From Lagopus muta (lineage: Eukaryota; Chordata; Aves; Galliformes; Phasianidae), in contig NC_064435.1 of assembly GCF_023343835.1 (NCBI RefSeq), forward strand, positions 36,418,603 through 36,482,602: a stretch of DNA of 64,000 bases, given 5' to 3'. Under the pieces are notes generated by a model. It saw only the letters and a program-made list of their open reading frames with translations, did not search any database and was not told the DNA's origin. Shown in pieces: positions 25,218 through 39,800 of this stretch. Position numbers and translations under genes: made by a program. Positions within the stretch are counted from its first letter, which is position 1. Each line of letters opens with the position of its first letter.

Positions 25218-27143
25218 ATCTATCATTTTTCTCCCTTCAGCAGTGAACAAGGCTTTCCTCAGGTCAGGGAAGTAGAAGGATGTGCCATCAAAAACCCTTT
25301 ATGTGATGGTCATCTCCTGCAAGGTGGTAAGAGCTCCTGACTGACACTATTCTTATACAGGGCAGCCCTGACTGTGCAGGGAGGTGTCCAGGCAAGGTAC
25401 AGAAAGCAACTGCCTTTGTGCTGCTTTTCCCACAAGGCACTGTGCCAAAGTTGAGTCTCAGCACAGGCTGGAGACTTGTGTACAGATCCAGCTATATGTA
25501 AATGTGCGGTACTCAGTGTCAGAAATGGGATTCCAAACAGCCATTAACACCTCAGATGCTGAAATGTTAATATTTTATAATTAAGAATATTACGCAGAAA
25601 TTATGCTGTTATGCTATGTGTAATTTTTCTCGTTCATCAAATTTCAGATGTTATTTTGCATGATTTTTTGGATGCTTTTAAGTGTTTTTCGTCCAACTTT
25701 GTTGAATAATTACTTATCTGTCATCTGTTAACGCCTGCTTGATAGCTGAACAGCCACATCTTGGCTTCATAGCCAGGGATATTGGCTAGTTTACTGCTGC
25801 TGTTTTCATGTTCATTGTTTGTTTTCTAATGGCTTTTGAACATTTCCCATGCATATTTGGGCTGGAATGATTCTTTACATAATGCCTTAGAGGAAAACAA
25901 GGTTCTTCTAATAGCAATTAAAATTAGCAATGATATTAGGCTAAGAATTTAAAATCACATCTCACTCTATGCTAGTTCTCTTTGCACCATTAAAAAAAAT
26001 CAATTTTCAACAGCATTGTATACCTCATGCATAATACACAGCTTCAGTGATGCACTTCTTGTTTTGGCTCAGGCAGATATAGCTTTTTTCTCTTTTTTTT
26101 TTTCCTTTTTTCCTGTAATAGTTTATACTGTCTGCATAATGAGTCCTATCGAAGCTTTACCAGGAGAGTTACACTGTTCACACACTTCTGTTAGTACAGA
26201 ATTTCCTGTCTGTTCTCTTAGAGAAGTTCCTCTTATCCTCAGATCTTCATGTAAGTATCAGGGAGAGACAAATCTGTAGCCTCAAGTTTTCTTTGAAGCT
26301 GGTTGTCACAATATGGGTGCAGGAAATGGGGGAACAAAATTAGGAAATGAGAATCTTGAGATAAAAGAATCATGAATGGTGCTGCAAGATGCTCCCAGCC
26401 ATGCTACACTTTTTGTGCCATTGCCATGTTCACAGTAGATTATATGAGGAATAGTGCCATGTTTGGAGAGGTATTCAAGGAAGAAGAGTTGTTTTCTAGC
26501 CAGAATTAGAGAGGAATGGACAAGAAATAACAATGAGAACTACCAGATAGATCAAGAATTTGTGATATCTGGACATTTGGGATGTTTTACCATCTGAAAG
26601 TGTTCCTACAAGGTGACCTACTTTCAGATTCATAAACAAAACATTTATTAGGAGTCTTTCTATATACTAAATGAATACATTTTCACTTAAAAATGAATAC
26701 CTTTCAGATAAAAAGTCTTTCCAGGACTAGTAAGTAGATCAAGGTGTAGGAAAAGAATTTCTGTAATAATAAAAAAATCTGTGTTTGCCTGGATTCAAAT
26801 GGAACATTTAGATCCTAAATTTACAGTGAAACATAGTCACAGAAAATAAAGTCAAGATCAAACACTCATTCTTTACTTTATAGGTTTTTGTATTCATAAA
26901 ATGCAGATTTGTCAGCTGCATGATGTGGGTAGAAAAATAAATAAGTTCAACTCTTACAGTTTAGTCATTGCAATCTTCCAGGTGGGATTCCTACCAGCTG
27001 ATCTGCAGTGAATACTGATATAGGGTAGGTGCTGCCATGAACTGTTCACACATTTCTGTAAATCCCTGACAACTCTATCTACCTAACTAAGCTAAGATTC
27101 CAGCCATGAGAATGATGTAAGGAGAAAGGAAAATGGGCTGGTG
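25218..27143. other. Intergenic AT-rich region
   Basis: No gene recognised. A T-rich stretch lies at 26075-26112. Open frames of 66-87 codons have low-complexity or unremarkable translations. Confidence 0.6.
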
Positions 27144-27567
27144 ATAGAATCATAGAATCATTTGAGTTGGAAGGGATCCTTAAAGGTCACCTGGTCCAAC
27201 TCCCTGCAGTGAACAGAGACACCTACAGATACATCAGGGTGCTCAGAACCCCATCCAGCCTGACCTTGACTGTCTCAAGGAGTAGGGAACCCACCACCTT
27301 TTGGGGCAACCTGTGCCAGTGCCTCACCACCCATATTGTAAAAAACCTTTTCCTTATATCCTGTCTAAATAACTCCTCTTTTAGTTAGAAGACAGTTCCT
27401 CTTGTCCTATCACAACAAGCCCTGGTAAAGAGTCTGTCCCCTTTCTTCTTGTAGACCCCCGTTAGACACTTGACGGGCAGCCCTCAGCTCTACCTGGAGC
27501 CTTCACTTCTCCAGGCTGAACAGCTCCAGCTCCCTCAGCTTATCCTCATAGGAGAGGAAACCAAGAA
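27144..27567 (-). mobile_element. CR1 LINE 3' fragment, longer
   Basis: Opens with TAGAATCATAGAATCATTTG and GAGTTGGAAGGGATCCTTAA, then continues through AACCCCATCCAGCCTGACCT and CCTCTTGTCCTATCACAACA to CTTCTCCAGGCTGAACAGCT. This is the reverse complement of about 420 bp of CR1 3' sequence. The sharp left terminus is the element's true 3' end. Confidence 0.93.
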
Positions 27568-29459
27568 TGAAGTATGGGTTAGTCTTTGTGTGAGGATTAC
27601 TGGGGATGGGCTTGGAAGGAATGTTAAGGAACATGTCGCTTTGGATACCTGAAGTTAGATATGGAGCTCATATTCATTTCTACAAATAAGAACAGAAGTT
27701 ATATACTGAAATAAATATTTGAAAGTGAATTATGTCACTTTGAGCTTACTTCCTTGACTAACTTTTTGGTGAAGTTATGGCACATTGCATTGCATCACCC
27801 TGAATTACAGTGTGGTGATGTTTTTGATGTAGAAGCTCAACAGGAAGAAGAATATCTCTTCCCAGATCTTTCCAACATTACACAAAAAACATTGACATTT
27901 CTCTACCTTAGCAAGACAGAGCTTGGTAATTACATTGTGAGAACATATTCTACATGTTAGCTAAAGGAACTACAGCAACTAAAACTTGACTGATGGCAGC
28001 CTGTGGTAATACAGGCATGTTTTCTCTGGATGTTGTGGAAGAAAAGTGGTGCAGCTGGCACAGAGGCCGTGCTTTACTATCCCTTAGCTTGCAAGAAGTC
28101 ATAAAGCAAGAAGTCACTCTTTGATAGAAAGCAATGTTCTCACAGAGCTACTGATCTGTCCAAGCTTGCAAACAAGCACAACACAACACCACAAAAACAA
28201 AACAAAACAAACAGGCATTCTGCAGTATTTTCTGAATATATAACTTGGATCTGTTCCCTTCCTCTTTATAACGGCATCACTGTCATACCTCTCTGTATGA
28301 CGTAAGAAATGTGTGCTCATGATAAAAAATTCACCTGTATCATGGTTCAATAAGCAGTCTCAGAAAATATTCCTCTAAATATTCCTATTCACTTAGCAAA
28401 GATGCAAATGAACCAAGAAAAAACACATGACAAGCACTGCATTAGTTGCTATATATACTCTAAAGGTCAATGTAATGAATTGAAATAAATCTAGGACCAC
28501 CTTCAAACAAGTTAATCTCCAGTTAAGATTTTGATGTCTCTGAGGGCCTTGGGCTGGCCAATAGGAGGCAACAGGCTCAGGGATTTAGATAATATTTAGG
28601 TCAAATGAATTATCTTTAAAGCATATTTCAGAAAATGTTCTAAAAAGTAAATTCAATTGTAGTGCAAGCAGCAGCCCAGCATATTACACACCATGAGAAA
28701 GTCATCTGAAGAACAATCAGTTTTGTTTAGAGGAGAAAAAACATATATAGTCTGAGGATTTGGGGAAGTACATATTGGAACTTTCCAAAGACCTTTTGAT
28801 TATTTTATTACAAAAAACAAAGGGAGTGGTATTTAAAAACATGATTTCAAATATTTTGTTTAAAAGATACCATAGCAAAATATCCAGTGCTTTCAAATTG
28901 AGAAATTTCATTGAAAATGAAAACATGGAACTTAAATATTGTGGCTTTTTTAAATTTGCACCACTCTCTGTTTCTGGTGTGGATATTTATGTGTGGATAG
29001 TACCCCAAGTTCCCAAGTTTCAGTGCCCCCAGAATTCATTTACTTTACACAAAAAGTTATTTACCCAGCTCTGATGGGGCCTTAAACCTTACCTCTTTTA
29101 TAACTGTTCCTTGGAAAGAGAACAAACTTCTAAGGATTGCAAGATTCTGAGAGAATACTGCTTTCTGAAGACCTTTCTTCTTTTTTTTTTCAGAGAAAAT
29201 GTGGTAGTTCAGTGATGTCTGTGATGTACAGATGGTGAGAGTTAGTGGGTACAGTAAATGTATTGCAATAACATAATATTTCATACCTTGACCTTTCAAA
29301 ATTGATGTCATTTATATTCTGCTCAAAGTAAATTTAACTGTTTCACAAAGGTTGGAGGAGTTCCTGAAACGTTCAGTATCAGTCTGTGCTTCAGACCAGT
29401 ATAACAAAGAGGGAGATTTCATGGATAAGACTGAGATCTTTCAGAGAGACAAATATTTT
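27568..29459. other. Intergenic AT-rich region
   Basis: No gene recognised. Contains a CAAAA-rich simple repeat at 28170-28213 and a T-run near 29181-29190. Confidence 0.6.
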
Positions 29460-29860
29460 TATGTCTTTGGTAGTACTTCTCGTTACAGATACCAAGGGAG
29501 TCAACTAGGAAAGGTGCCCTCCTAGATTTGTTGCTTGTAAGCAGACAAGGTCTCATGGGTGAAATGGTGACTGGAGGCTGTCCTGGCCATAGTGACCATG
29601 AGATTGGTGAACATACAATCTTTGGTGAGAGGAGAAAAAGTGCCACATTAACACTGGATATGGGGAAAGCAGACTTCATGCTGCTCAGGGAACTATTTGG
29701 CAAGTTTTCTATGAAAACTGCTTCTGAAGGCATAAGGATCCAGCAGTGCTGGTCACTTTTTTTGTACCACCTCTTACCAAGCAATTCCATAATGTCCAAA
29801 TTCATGCAGCTGGGGTGGAAGGCCAGCTTGGCTGAGCAGGGATCTTCTTCTAGAGGTTAG
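29460..29860 (+). mobile_element. CR1 LINE internal fragment (ORF2 endonuclease to RT linker)
   Basis: The plus-strand translation shows LLVSRQGLMGEMVTGGCPGH followed by SDHEIGEHTI, preceded by codons for REPTRK-like sequence. This matches the end of the CR1 ORF2 endonuclease domain (the conserved GHSDHE block). The right part resembles the linker before the reverse transcriptase. Neither CR1 end is present, so this is an isolated, broken piece. Confidence 0.85.
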
Positions 29861-32299
29861 GTGAAAAAGAAAGTGTATGGTCACTGTTCAAAGTGGTTCA
29901 GGATTGGGAGCAAAACCTGCTCATGCATTAGATCAAACATGCATAGGACTCGGTTTGATCTCCCTGTACACACCTGGGTGTTTCCATGCAGCTGATGCAC
30001 GCAGGTGATCCCATTGCCATCATTCCTCCATCAGTGTTCCTGAAAACAGAGGCAAAACAAAACAAGACAGTGGGAATGAGTTTTCAGTGTTATGTTCAAT
30101 TGGTGCATTCCTAAGATGCCTTTTAGACTCGCTTTGCTTTCAGCTGATGTAGCTAGAGTACCTGGACTATGCAAGCTGTCTGTACTCTTATGTGCAGAAT
30201 TACACAGTGTGTACCATTTAAGAGTAAAAAAAAAAAGTCTTCTACCATCTTCTGCCATTAGCAGCAGAGGTACTATGTTGAGATGTCACTGCAGCAATCC
30301 TCACAGAAGAGTAGTAACTGAAGGCCTCTTCAAACACTGGAATCTCTTTGCAGAAAGTACAGTTATAAAAGCTGTACCACCCAAAATCTGCTCTGGAATC
30401 GGTATGAGATAGAGGCTGACTGTAGTCAGACTAAGCACTGACAGGGTAAAGTAAATGAAAATAACCAATGGAAGCAGTATAGTGCAATTTATAAAATATC
30501 GAAATGAAAATAGGTGAGAACTCATTGTATATGCTAAATTATACATATAGGTGACGACTTCACATCTTGTGTCTGTCATGTATTTGTTGTATTTATTGTG
30601 AAAGCTAGAAAGGAAAATGGTCATAAAATATTTAAGCCGAGTAAGTGGAAAAAAATGTTTTCCCAGGATAATGCACTCCTCCAGCTATTAGGTAATGAAG
30701 CAAAGAAGAAGCATTTATTTTTCCAAGCAGAGGGCGTTGCTTCTAAGATAAATCTCTGTGATAATGAACATAAAGCAGACATACCACATAATTAATCCAA
30801 AGGAATTGTATACAGCATGTATTGAATGAATGATGGCTGCTCCCAGTGGCCCTGTTCCCCAGAGCAGCACTGCGGGGCTAAGTCATCCATCTGTATGGGG
30901 CTCATGGGAGTCAGCAGAGGTGATGATCTCCAGCAATGTGTTTACTCCTGGAGAGCAACACTGAAGGAAAACAGGCATTTCCCTTCCCACAGATGCGGTG
31001 TTCGCTGTGTGAGTGGCAGGGGGCAGGCTTTGACAGAAGGCTTTTTCTGCACAGATGTCCTTAATTTGTTTCCTATGCATTAAAGGCTTTGCTTTACTTC
31101 CGGTACTGCTTTCCAGTGATTTTTATGGGTGACACTGCTGTTAGTTTAGATGGAATAACTATCTCCCTGCTTGTTTAGAAGGACTGTTTCCCCCCCAAAA
31201 TCCAAACACAACCAGAGGTTGGTCTTTAAATTACCTCTCGTGCTTTACTTTGGGCACAATTAGCACTTTGTTTCCTGCTGATTTTTCACACCGTGGGACT
31301 CAACTTCCTGTAGTCTCATATTCAGTGTGTTTTTGGTGGTGCAGACAATCTGAAAATCTGCCTGGCTTCTGTACCTTTTTCAGCACTGATCATTTTTTCA
31401 ATATTTGTTCAATATTTTTAACGTTCCTTTTACAAGATCTCATTTCTAAATGTCATCCCTTGATAGCTTTTTAAACCTCTGAACTTGTATTTCTTTATCA
31501 ATTTCAGAAATATTTATATTTGCCTTAGCAGTAATTCCCTTCTGTTCTTTCAGGAAAAGAGTTGCTAGCCTGAAAATGTAACTCAGTAGAAACATTTCTA
31601 ATTACTGTACAAAACACTTCATTAGGATATTATCACAGGAATGTCATTTGAAGTCAAATATATAAGTACATACAACCTGGTGATACTTACAAAAATACCC
31701 AGGATTAACTTCAGGAGCTCAGAAGTAAATGCATGCTCCACCACCCCAGGTGCCAGCTCATTTGCTTGGGCAGATCGAGCTGAACCTGTGACAGGTTTCC
31801 TCAATGACATGAAGTACCTGTAGTTAATGGTGGAGCTGTTTGCTCTTACAATGTCACCAAGGCTATTTGTGCCGGGTCACATCACTTCAAAGAAAGTTTT
31901 TTAAACTCTTCTCCCTCCTTTCATCTCGTCTGATAGGTGAATATTCTGCCCTTGCTTATTGTAAAATCAGCAGATATCGCTTATTCCTTTATCTTAAATC
32001 ACTGCTTTTCTAAATTGATACTATTGTCTATGTTGAAAACTGGATAGTATGGATATGCATGTAATAACAATAGCAAATAAATACTACTAGACTGCCCAAA
32101 AGTGCATTTAACATTTAACATTTTCATTACCATTGCTGCACTGGTACAGAGAATATGTGCTATATGTTCCTTAAAAATCAGGTATTTATATTTGATGTCC
32201 TAACTGGACTTCATTCAAACTCATACCTGTGATTTGAGTACTTCTCCTCTCATCACATAAAAAGAGAGGATCCAAAAGTGATGGAGCCAGGTTCCATGG
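29861..32299. other. Intergenic region
   Basis: No gene recognised. Slightly GC-richer around 30820-31060, with short open frames but no domain signature. A C-run occurs at 31190-31196. Confidence 0.55.
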
Positions 32300-32522
32300 G
32301 GTACCACAGGCAACGGGCACAAAATAGAACAGAGGAGGTTCTCTCTGAACATCAGTAAATGCTTCTTCTATATGGGCACAGGCTGCCCAGAGAGGGTGTA
32401 GAGTGGAGACCTTTACAAGCTGTCTGGATATGGCCCTGCACACCCTGCTCTTGGCGTTGGGCTGGATGGACCCAGAGGCCCCTGCCAGCTGCAGCCTCTC
32501 CGTGATTCTGTGATTCTGTGAA
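32300..32522 (+). mobile_element. CR1 LINE 3'-end fragment
   Basis: CCACAGGCAACGGGCACAAA, GAGGAGGTTCTCTCTGAACA, CACAGGCTGCCCAGAGAGG and a terminal pair of GTGATTCTGTGATTCTGTGA repeats define a CR1 3' end of roughly 220 bp in plus orientation. Confidence 0.9.
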
Positions 32523-35500
32523 ACCTCATCCCTTTGAACACAGCCAGGTGTCTCGATGCTAGGATGGACAAACTTGTTCAAGTATAGGTTAGTGACTGGG
32601 CTGAAAATTCAAAGTTCACGTAAACAAACATATGGTACGTTTATAATTATTATTTCCCCAACTGAGGACTCAGTAGTTTGAAGCTCATTACATAGGTGGG
32701 GGGGAGGAAAGGCCTCTATAGGCATACTGTCTTTATTTAAGGAAATGAAATCTAAATAACACTTCAGGCCACTGGAGGCGAAACTCATTTAAAGGAAGCC
32801 CAGGAGAACAAATGTGGGTGCTGCTATCATCCTTACCTCCCCATTTTAGGTATTTTCCCCTGTTTAAATAGAAAGAAAAATTTCACCTCGGTTCAGTTCT
32901 TGCAGATATATAATTTTAGTGGCTCTCACTGACTACATTTAAAAAGCTGTGCAGGTAATATTTACACAAGGAAGAATAAAATTTTAGCCGTAATTACAGC
33001 TCCAGGCTACAGCTTCCCTTCCTGAGGGGTTTCCGGGGTGGCCAGCAAAGGCCCCACAGTAAACTGAAGAAGTGCTGCTCCATACTTCCTCACGATTACA
33101 CATCTTTTGTTTTTTATTACTATGGTTATGATTCTTATTTCCACAGTGCCCAAGAGGGCTCAGCACAGTGGGAGTCCTATTTAACTGCAAAGAGAAATTC
33201 AGAGACAGCAGTTCCAGAGCACCTGTTTGAAAGAGATTACATTTGAAAGAAGAGCAAGGCAGCTTCCAACACTGGAGGCTGAGCATGCTCAAATATACAC
33301 TCACCAACACACTGCTGTTTAACTCAAACAGACGTTTTCCAAGCAAATAAACAAACGTGTATTCACATCAATATAAGGATCTGGGGTCTGCTCCTGCTTC
33401 TGAAAATTTGGCTCCATGTACGTGGATGTGGAAAACAACAGCTGTGAAGGAGGAAATTTGGAGAACACCAGAGCCGGCTGCAGATTTGCATTCTTTGACA
33501 TCTGGTGCAGAACAGACACTGCGGAGTTCTATGACAACAGAGACTTTATGCATCTGTCAGCTAAACCCAGCATTTCTCTTTGGGATGTTTGCATGAATGA
33601 GGTTGATCTCAGAGAGCTGCTTTAGGCGAGAACAAAAGAAAGGAGGAGGATGTGCATGATTTGGACTCTGTAAGCAGAGCTGGCAAGTTGCAAGGAGCTC
33701 ACCTTGAACTGGGATAGCACATCTCTTCTACAAGAATTTGCAAGATGGCCTCCACCAAACACCTATGTCTTTGATTTCCAAAATGCTGTGGCCTGGGGGC
33801 TTGCCTAAAGCCTTTTAATGAGCAATAAAAAAGCTTAAGTGTATTTGTGTTTGCATGCGTATGTGAGTGTGGATGTGGCAAATCCTGTTATAGGGGAGTG
33901 GCCAGTACAGCTTAAAAAAGTGATTTTCAACACCTCCTGTGGTGAACGGTCATTATCACAATAAAGCCAAATACTGAAGGAAAAGAAGAGTTGTGACCAC
34001 ATGACATCACAACTGCAACTCTCTGCACAACTCAGTAGAAAACCTGAAGGGCCAGGGTACAGCAGGAGTTAACAGCAGAGGTTTGATTAGTTATAGGTGC
34101 CTAAGATGAGATCCAAAATAACACGAAGCCATCCACAACACAACAGATATGCAACATCTATGTCCAAGAGTAATAACCCAGACTGTTATGGGGCCTTAAA
34201 TATGCTAGTAAAAGCTTCAAGTGTATAAGGTTCTGCTACAGCATGTGATTTAAGGCACATTTTGCTGCAGCTGGATATTTTGAAGTCATGATCCCAGAAG
34301 GCTGTACCGCTTTTACACAAATTAACAGTTTGTGGTGCCCGAGCTGCCGGATTCTTAGACAGTAAGAAACCCAGTATGGAGCATGGCAGCTTCAGCTCCA
34401 TTTAAAACACAAAGCTGAGAAGAAGATGGGGAATTCATTTCAGTGCTCTCTGCTTCACAGGGCTGTGGGTTACCCAGCAGATTACACAACCAACTTGGGT
34501 AAGTGTCTGCCTGGCCCCATGAATCCTGGATTCCTGGCTTTGGCTCAGAGCAGATTTCAACACCTTCTCCTTCCTTCCCTGTGCATGCACAGATCACGGT
34601 GCACAGCCTGCTGCTCAGAGGGCTGGGGTTCAGGAGGGTTCAGGCTCTTGTTAAATGAAGCAGGATCTCCAGGTGTGTTCATCCTGCTTCTGTGCTCTCC
34701 TTTGTGAGGCTACAGTGATGTGAAACTGAACAGCATGATGAAAATTTGCTTCAAGTTGTCTGCTCAAAAATGAGCAAAGCAGTGTGCTGTGCCTCTTATG
34801 AGGAAGGGGTAAATCTGGGTTTATGAATGAGTGAATCTGATTTTGAGAAGTCAGAGTGACATCAGAGCTTGAGTTAATACCTTCAAATGAATTGTCTAGA
34901 AAATAAAGCTGATGTCAAATGGGCTATGTGTCCTGTGGAGCTTGCCCACACATGTCTCAGTGGTGCAGTGCAACATATGAACACAGTTATCAAGTGAAAG
35001 AGCTTTGATTAGCGTGGCTGCCATCAACCCATGGCTGACATCAACCCATGGCTGAACTGGTTCTTCAAACATTGCAGGAGTAGCCCTCATCTGGGTTGTC
35101 AAGTGACTCTCAGAGATCCAACAAAAGCAGGAATAAATCACCGATAATTGTTACCGTGTTTATTTGATGTTTCTTGGTTTCATAAAATAATTATGTTCCA
35201 ATGAAAAAATACATGTGTAAAATATGTGAATTTAGGATTAAGATGGCAGTGTCATCTGGATAACTCCCACAATGTAAGATAGATACAGAATATTGCAGAC
35301 AGGACAAGTGCAGACATGGTCTCTTGAACTGATCTGCTCTTTTACCTCCTTCCAGTACAGCTGATATTTCTGAGATGAGAAAAGTCTGCTTTGTGCTTAG
35401 CCAGTTCATATAACCACAGTTCTCATGAAAACGAACAAGATTTTGATAAAGACACTGTACATGGTTATACATTGTAAATTTTCACATGCTCTCATTATGA

Positions 35501-36477
35501 CCATCATTATATAGTGTTGGGCACTACATACTGTAAAATGTCTTTGCAAAATGAAATTAGATCACTGATTCATGGACTTTTATTTTAGTCCATATTGCGC
35601 AGTAACAATTTCCTCCTGAAGAAGGAAGCTACCTAATTTGATTTTAACTGGATTCTTCTTTTTGTGCCACCAGGATAAATACAGGCTTCACACGAAAACA
35701 TTTAACTTCTCCTCATAACTCTGGCCAACTGAGAGTGAGCATAGCCTGAATGCAGGCAGAGATGCTGTGCAATCTGTGGCAGCAACCTTCCATCTCAGCC
35801 ATCTGAGAGCACACACTGTGTAGCAAATAGTGCTGATGAAGGCCACCCTTTCTCAACATATGCAAGCTTCATAGCCCCTGCTATGCATGTTGTGTTATCT
35901 ATGAGGTAAATGAGGTAAAAATGATGGGCAGTACAGAGGATGAATTAAGCTTTCCTCCTGCCTTTTTCATCTTCCTCTCAGACAAGCGTATGTTACATAG
36001 TGCTGCTTGAATTGCTTATGTTTAGTATGTTTATGAGAAGTATTATTGCACCTTTGCCATCTGTGTGAAGAAATACCCTGAACTGCTCTGGCTGCCTGCT
36101 GTCTCTGCATAGTATGTGTTGTGTTACACATGTGACGGGAAATGTTTCTGTAGTATAGACCCTAAGTCCTTTAATTGTAGCTTATTGCCCCATTATGGAT
36201 AAAAAAGAAGCAAAGCTCTTAAGTATACCCTATTAATGACACCTATTAATATCTGTATTACTTTAGCAGTGCTGCAGTGGTATCTGGTATGCTAAATAAA
36301 GTTCCACAGTCTTCACAGAAGTACAAGAACTGTACAGAAGTACAGTTAAGTTCTCTTTAACTTTGAAAGAGAGATAGATGGAAGTTTACTAGGGGAAAGT
36401 AGGCTTTGCTGAGAGCTTGCGGTTGACAAATGTTAAAATCCAATTTCTGAGAAGTCTGCTCTTGGTCATATGATAGA
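32523..36477. other. Intergenic region
   Basis: No gene recognised. Contains a 17-bp tandem duplication at 35017-35054 (GCTGCCATCAACCCATG and a near copy) and a G-run near 32698-32704. Open frames at 33-35 kb lack recognisable motifs. Confidence 0.55.
35017..35054 (+). repeat. 17-bp tandem duplication
   Basis: GCTGCCATCAACCCATG is followed directly by GCTGACATCAACCCATG, with one difference, and by the start of a third unit (GCTG). Confidence 0.9.
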
Positions 36478-36860
36478 CTGAGAGAGTTGTGGCTCTTCAG
36501 CCTGGAGAAGGCTCCCGGGGGACCTTTTAGCAGCTTTTCAATACCTGAAAGGAGCCTACTGGAAGGCTGGGGAGGGACTTGGGCACATGGCAACAGGACA
36601 AAGGGAAATGGCTTTAAACTGGAAGAAAGTAGATTTAGACTAGATATCAAGAAGAAATTCTTTACAGCAAGGGTGGTGAGACACCAGAGCGGGTTGCCCA
36701 GTTGGGGTTGTGGATGCCCCCTTCCTGGAAGTATTCAAGGTCAGGCTGGATGGAGCTGTGAGCAACGTGGTCTAGAGGAGGTGTTCCTTCCTATAGCAGG
36801 TGGCTGGAACTAGGTGATCTTAAAGGTCTCTTCCAACCCAAACCATTCTATGACTCTACA
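36478..36860 (+). mobile_element. CR1 LINE 3' fragment
   Basis: Runs from CTCTTCAGCCTGGAGAAGGC through AGGAGCCTACTGGAAGGCTG, CAACAGGACAAAGGGAAATG and AGATATCAAGAAGAAATTCT to TCTTCCAACCCAAACCATTC and TATGACTCT. It covers the end of ORF2 and the 3' UTR of a CR1 copy, about 380 bp, 5'-truncated. Confidence 0.93.
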
Positions 36861-39800
36861 AACCAGGCATGAGAGGAACCTTGTTGCCTTCAGATGACTG
36901 CCGTGTTTTTACACTGGATACCGACGCAGCTTCTTAAAGACAGAATGTATCTAACTTGAATACAACATGCCTGTTGCTTTTATCAGTTAACATCAGCAAG
37001 GAAATTGCATTTTTTGTTTGTATTGTAAAGTGCTGTTATGTCAACGTGTGTGGTGTTTGTATGTGTGTCCATGCATGTGGACGTAGCCCTTGCGGTTAAT
37101 ACACATGTATGTAGCTCCTATATGTGGTGTTTTAGTCATGTAATTAATTACTTCAGGGCTCAAAACCCAGAATGTGCACCCATGAACACTTCTGAAACTG
37201 AAGCACTACAATACTGGCATGCCTCAACAAGGGTATCAACCTTGTGCTAGATTGAAATCATTCCAGACAATCTGTTTTGCATTTCCAAGTGTGCTCTTGT
37301 GCTCTCATGCTCTAATGAGTTAACTCACTTGGTATTCATTTCCTTCTGACAACTGCTTTTGGAAAATAAAGTGTGCACTGTTATCTTTGCTTTGTCCATC
37401 CTGTTAATTGTTTAGGAAATGCAGCTGAAGATTATCTGGAGTTTTCCATGGCAAAAGTTGACCTGTGGCAATGGGACAATGATCAATCTCATCTTGAAGG
37501 AGTCTCAAACAAAATGCTTATTCATTGTCTTTTCTGGATTAAGCATGGCGCTTAAAAATGTTTCCTTCATTTATGCAAATAGATAAAAACAGAAGTGTAA
37601 TCTTAGGAATTTTATGAGAAAGTCCTCCCTGGTGTATCAGTGCCATTCACCCGGTGAAGGTGAACATACCAACATATTGCAATACTCACATTTGCCAGCA
37701 GCAAGTTGGAAGTCTCCTCTACTCCTTTCTTGTTTTCTTACAGTCATTAAATTGACAATACCCTAAGAATTCACACTCTTAGTGCTTGCATTAGGTTGGC
37801 AGGAGATGAAGACAGATGCAGTACTCCTCCCCTACATTGTTCTTCAGCGTCAGATGCATGAAGCGATGCTGTATTACCCCAATGACGCCTGTGCTTGCTG
37901 CTGCCCAGCCTTAGCCTGCAAAAGGGCTCTTGCCCTTCTTCCCTGTGAATGGACCCTGACTGAGTTTCATAAAATGAAACTATTTAGAGTGCCTCAGATT
38001 CCCACTTAAAAACTGAAAAAACTTCCATGAGAGGCAGCTGCCATACAAGACAAGCTATTCATTGGCAGCAGCAACCTTTCCTGCTCTTTCCCATCCCTAC
38101 GACACTTCCAGGAGCTCTTGAAATTGCTGTGCACATTGTCCTCAGTTTCCTAGTATGCTTTTCAAGCCTGCTATCCTATGGAGAGTGCAGCAACTAATTT
38201 TCATAGATGCATGGATATATTTGATCCCTGGTGTCCTGGCTGTGTTGCCCATGCCAGCTTTTTGCAATGAGTTGTGTGCTGAGCCAACTGCAGCGCAGAG
38301 CACAGCATTGCTTGTGCCCATCTCTCCCTTCTCTCCAAGCACAATTAGATCACCTCAAAATATCTGCACCACTCAGGGGCTCTAGATTTCACGTGAGGCT
38401 TCAGAGATTAATTTAGCACAACTGCTTTGCCTTGGGATTTAAACAAGCTACTAATTTAAAAGCCCTGAATCTTTCCGGCTGTCCCTGTGCTGAAGCCCTA
38501 TGCTTCCCATAGGATCTCTGGGAATACAGAGTATATAAAAAGAAAAAGAAGCATGAGACTCTTAGCCTTTCAGCTCTTCATTTCCCCATGACTTTCAGAT
38601 AGCTCTGACTTGCACACGGGAGAGACTCAGAGGTATTTTTTTTAATAGGAAACAGATTGAAGGTGCAGGTTTTCACTGATCTCTGTGCAAGTTCACCTCT
38701 CTGAGGAAATCCCTGAAGAGTTCAGTGCACAGCACGAGGCATATTTGGTACCTTGTATTATACTCTGTTCTCTCCTGCACTTAGTTTCCAATCAGCAGGT
38801 GGTGGAAAAACCTCTTTATTTTCCTTTACTGTGTACTTAAAGGTTGCAAATGATTTTGACCATCCTAACCCTATTTTAATGCAAGCCACTGAAGCAGAAC
38901 CCTCGAATGCCCCCTGATCCTGAACAGAGAGCTGAGCAGGAGTGGAAGCTGGCTTCATAAGACTAAGGAAATCTGTTTTCAGAACAGCAGTCCTCTGCAG
39001 CTGCACGCGGCACTGCGAGACTGTCTGTACCAGTGCTGGGGTGACACACAAATCTAAGCTGTACTGAACGACTGCACACATCTGAATTTCCATTTTCCTC
39101 AGCATTCCACCCCTTCTGAGGTGCTGGTGGCACTTGGCTGGCCCTGCGTGCATTGGGTGGGCCATCTGTGCCTGGCTGCGTGAGGCTCATATTTTCCTTG
39201 ATGCTGAAGAGCAGCTGCACATCTGCAGGATACTCCAGGGAGAAATGAACCATAGTTTGATTTTCAGAAATAGCCTCATAAATCTAAGATTTCTAAAAGA
39301 AAATGCTGGCCAGGCTTTTACTTAGATTCCATCCTTATTTTTTACTTAGTTCAATCTAAATAATAATAAAAAAAGGGTCCTGTATTCTCCATTACATAAA
39401 TTGGTGCAGTCCCACTGAAGCCTATAGAATTATATCAAATATGCTAGCTGAAAATTTGGCCCACAGAGGGAAAAGAAACCTTGATAATGCTGTGCTGTCA
39501 ACATAAGCATTCATTTTCCTTATTGTCTGTACCAAGGGATCGTTTTCTTTAGTCAGAACTCCAACTGCAATTTTTACTGTAAAGAATATTGCTCTTAAAT
39601 AGAAAATAAAAAGTAAATGATGATAATTTTCAATAACTATACTACTATAGCCTGAATTTTCAAGGAAAAACATTACATAAACTCAATTTCAGATAGTGTT
39701 CTATTATGTGAAAACCACTGTTGATATAATAACTTCTATTTTAGGTTGCTAGTAAAGAGAAGAACAATGTGACCCATTTAAAAACTGGCTCACAGAAAAA

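Noticed and set aside
240-28345. Similar short segments GTGCTCATAACAAAATTCAC (about 242) and GTGCTCATGATAAAAAATTC (about 28313)
   Set aside because: Similarity does not extend beyond about 20 bases, so a shared repeat family cannot be claimed.
38758-39165. 135-codon minus-strand open frame
   Set aside because: No domain, signal peptide or conserved motif; intergenic context and no splice or polyA structure.
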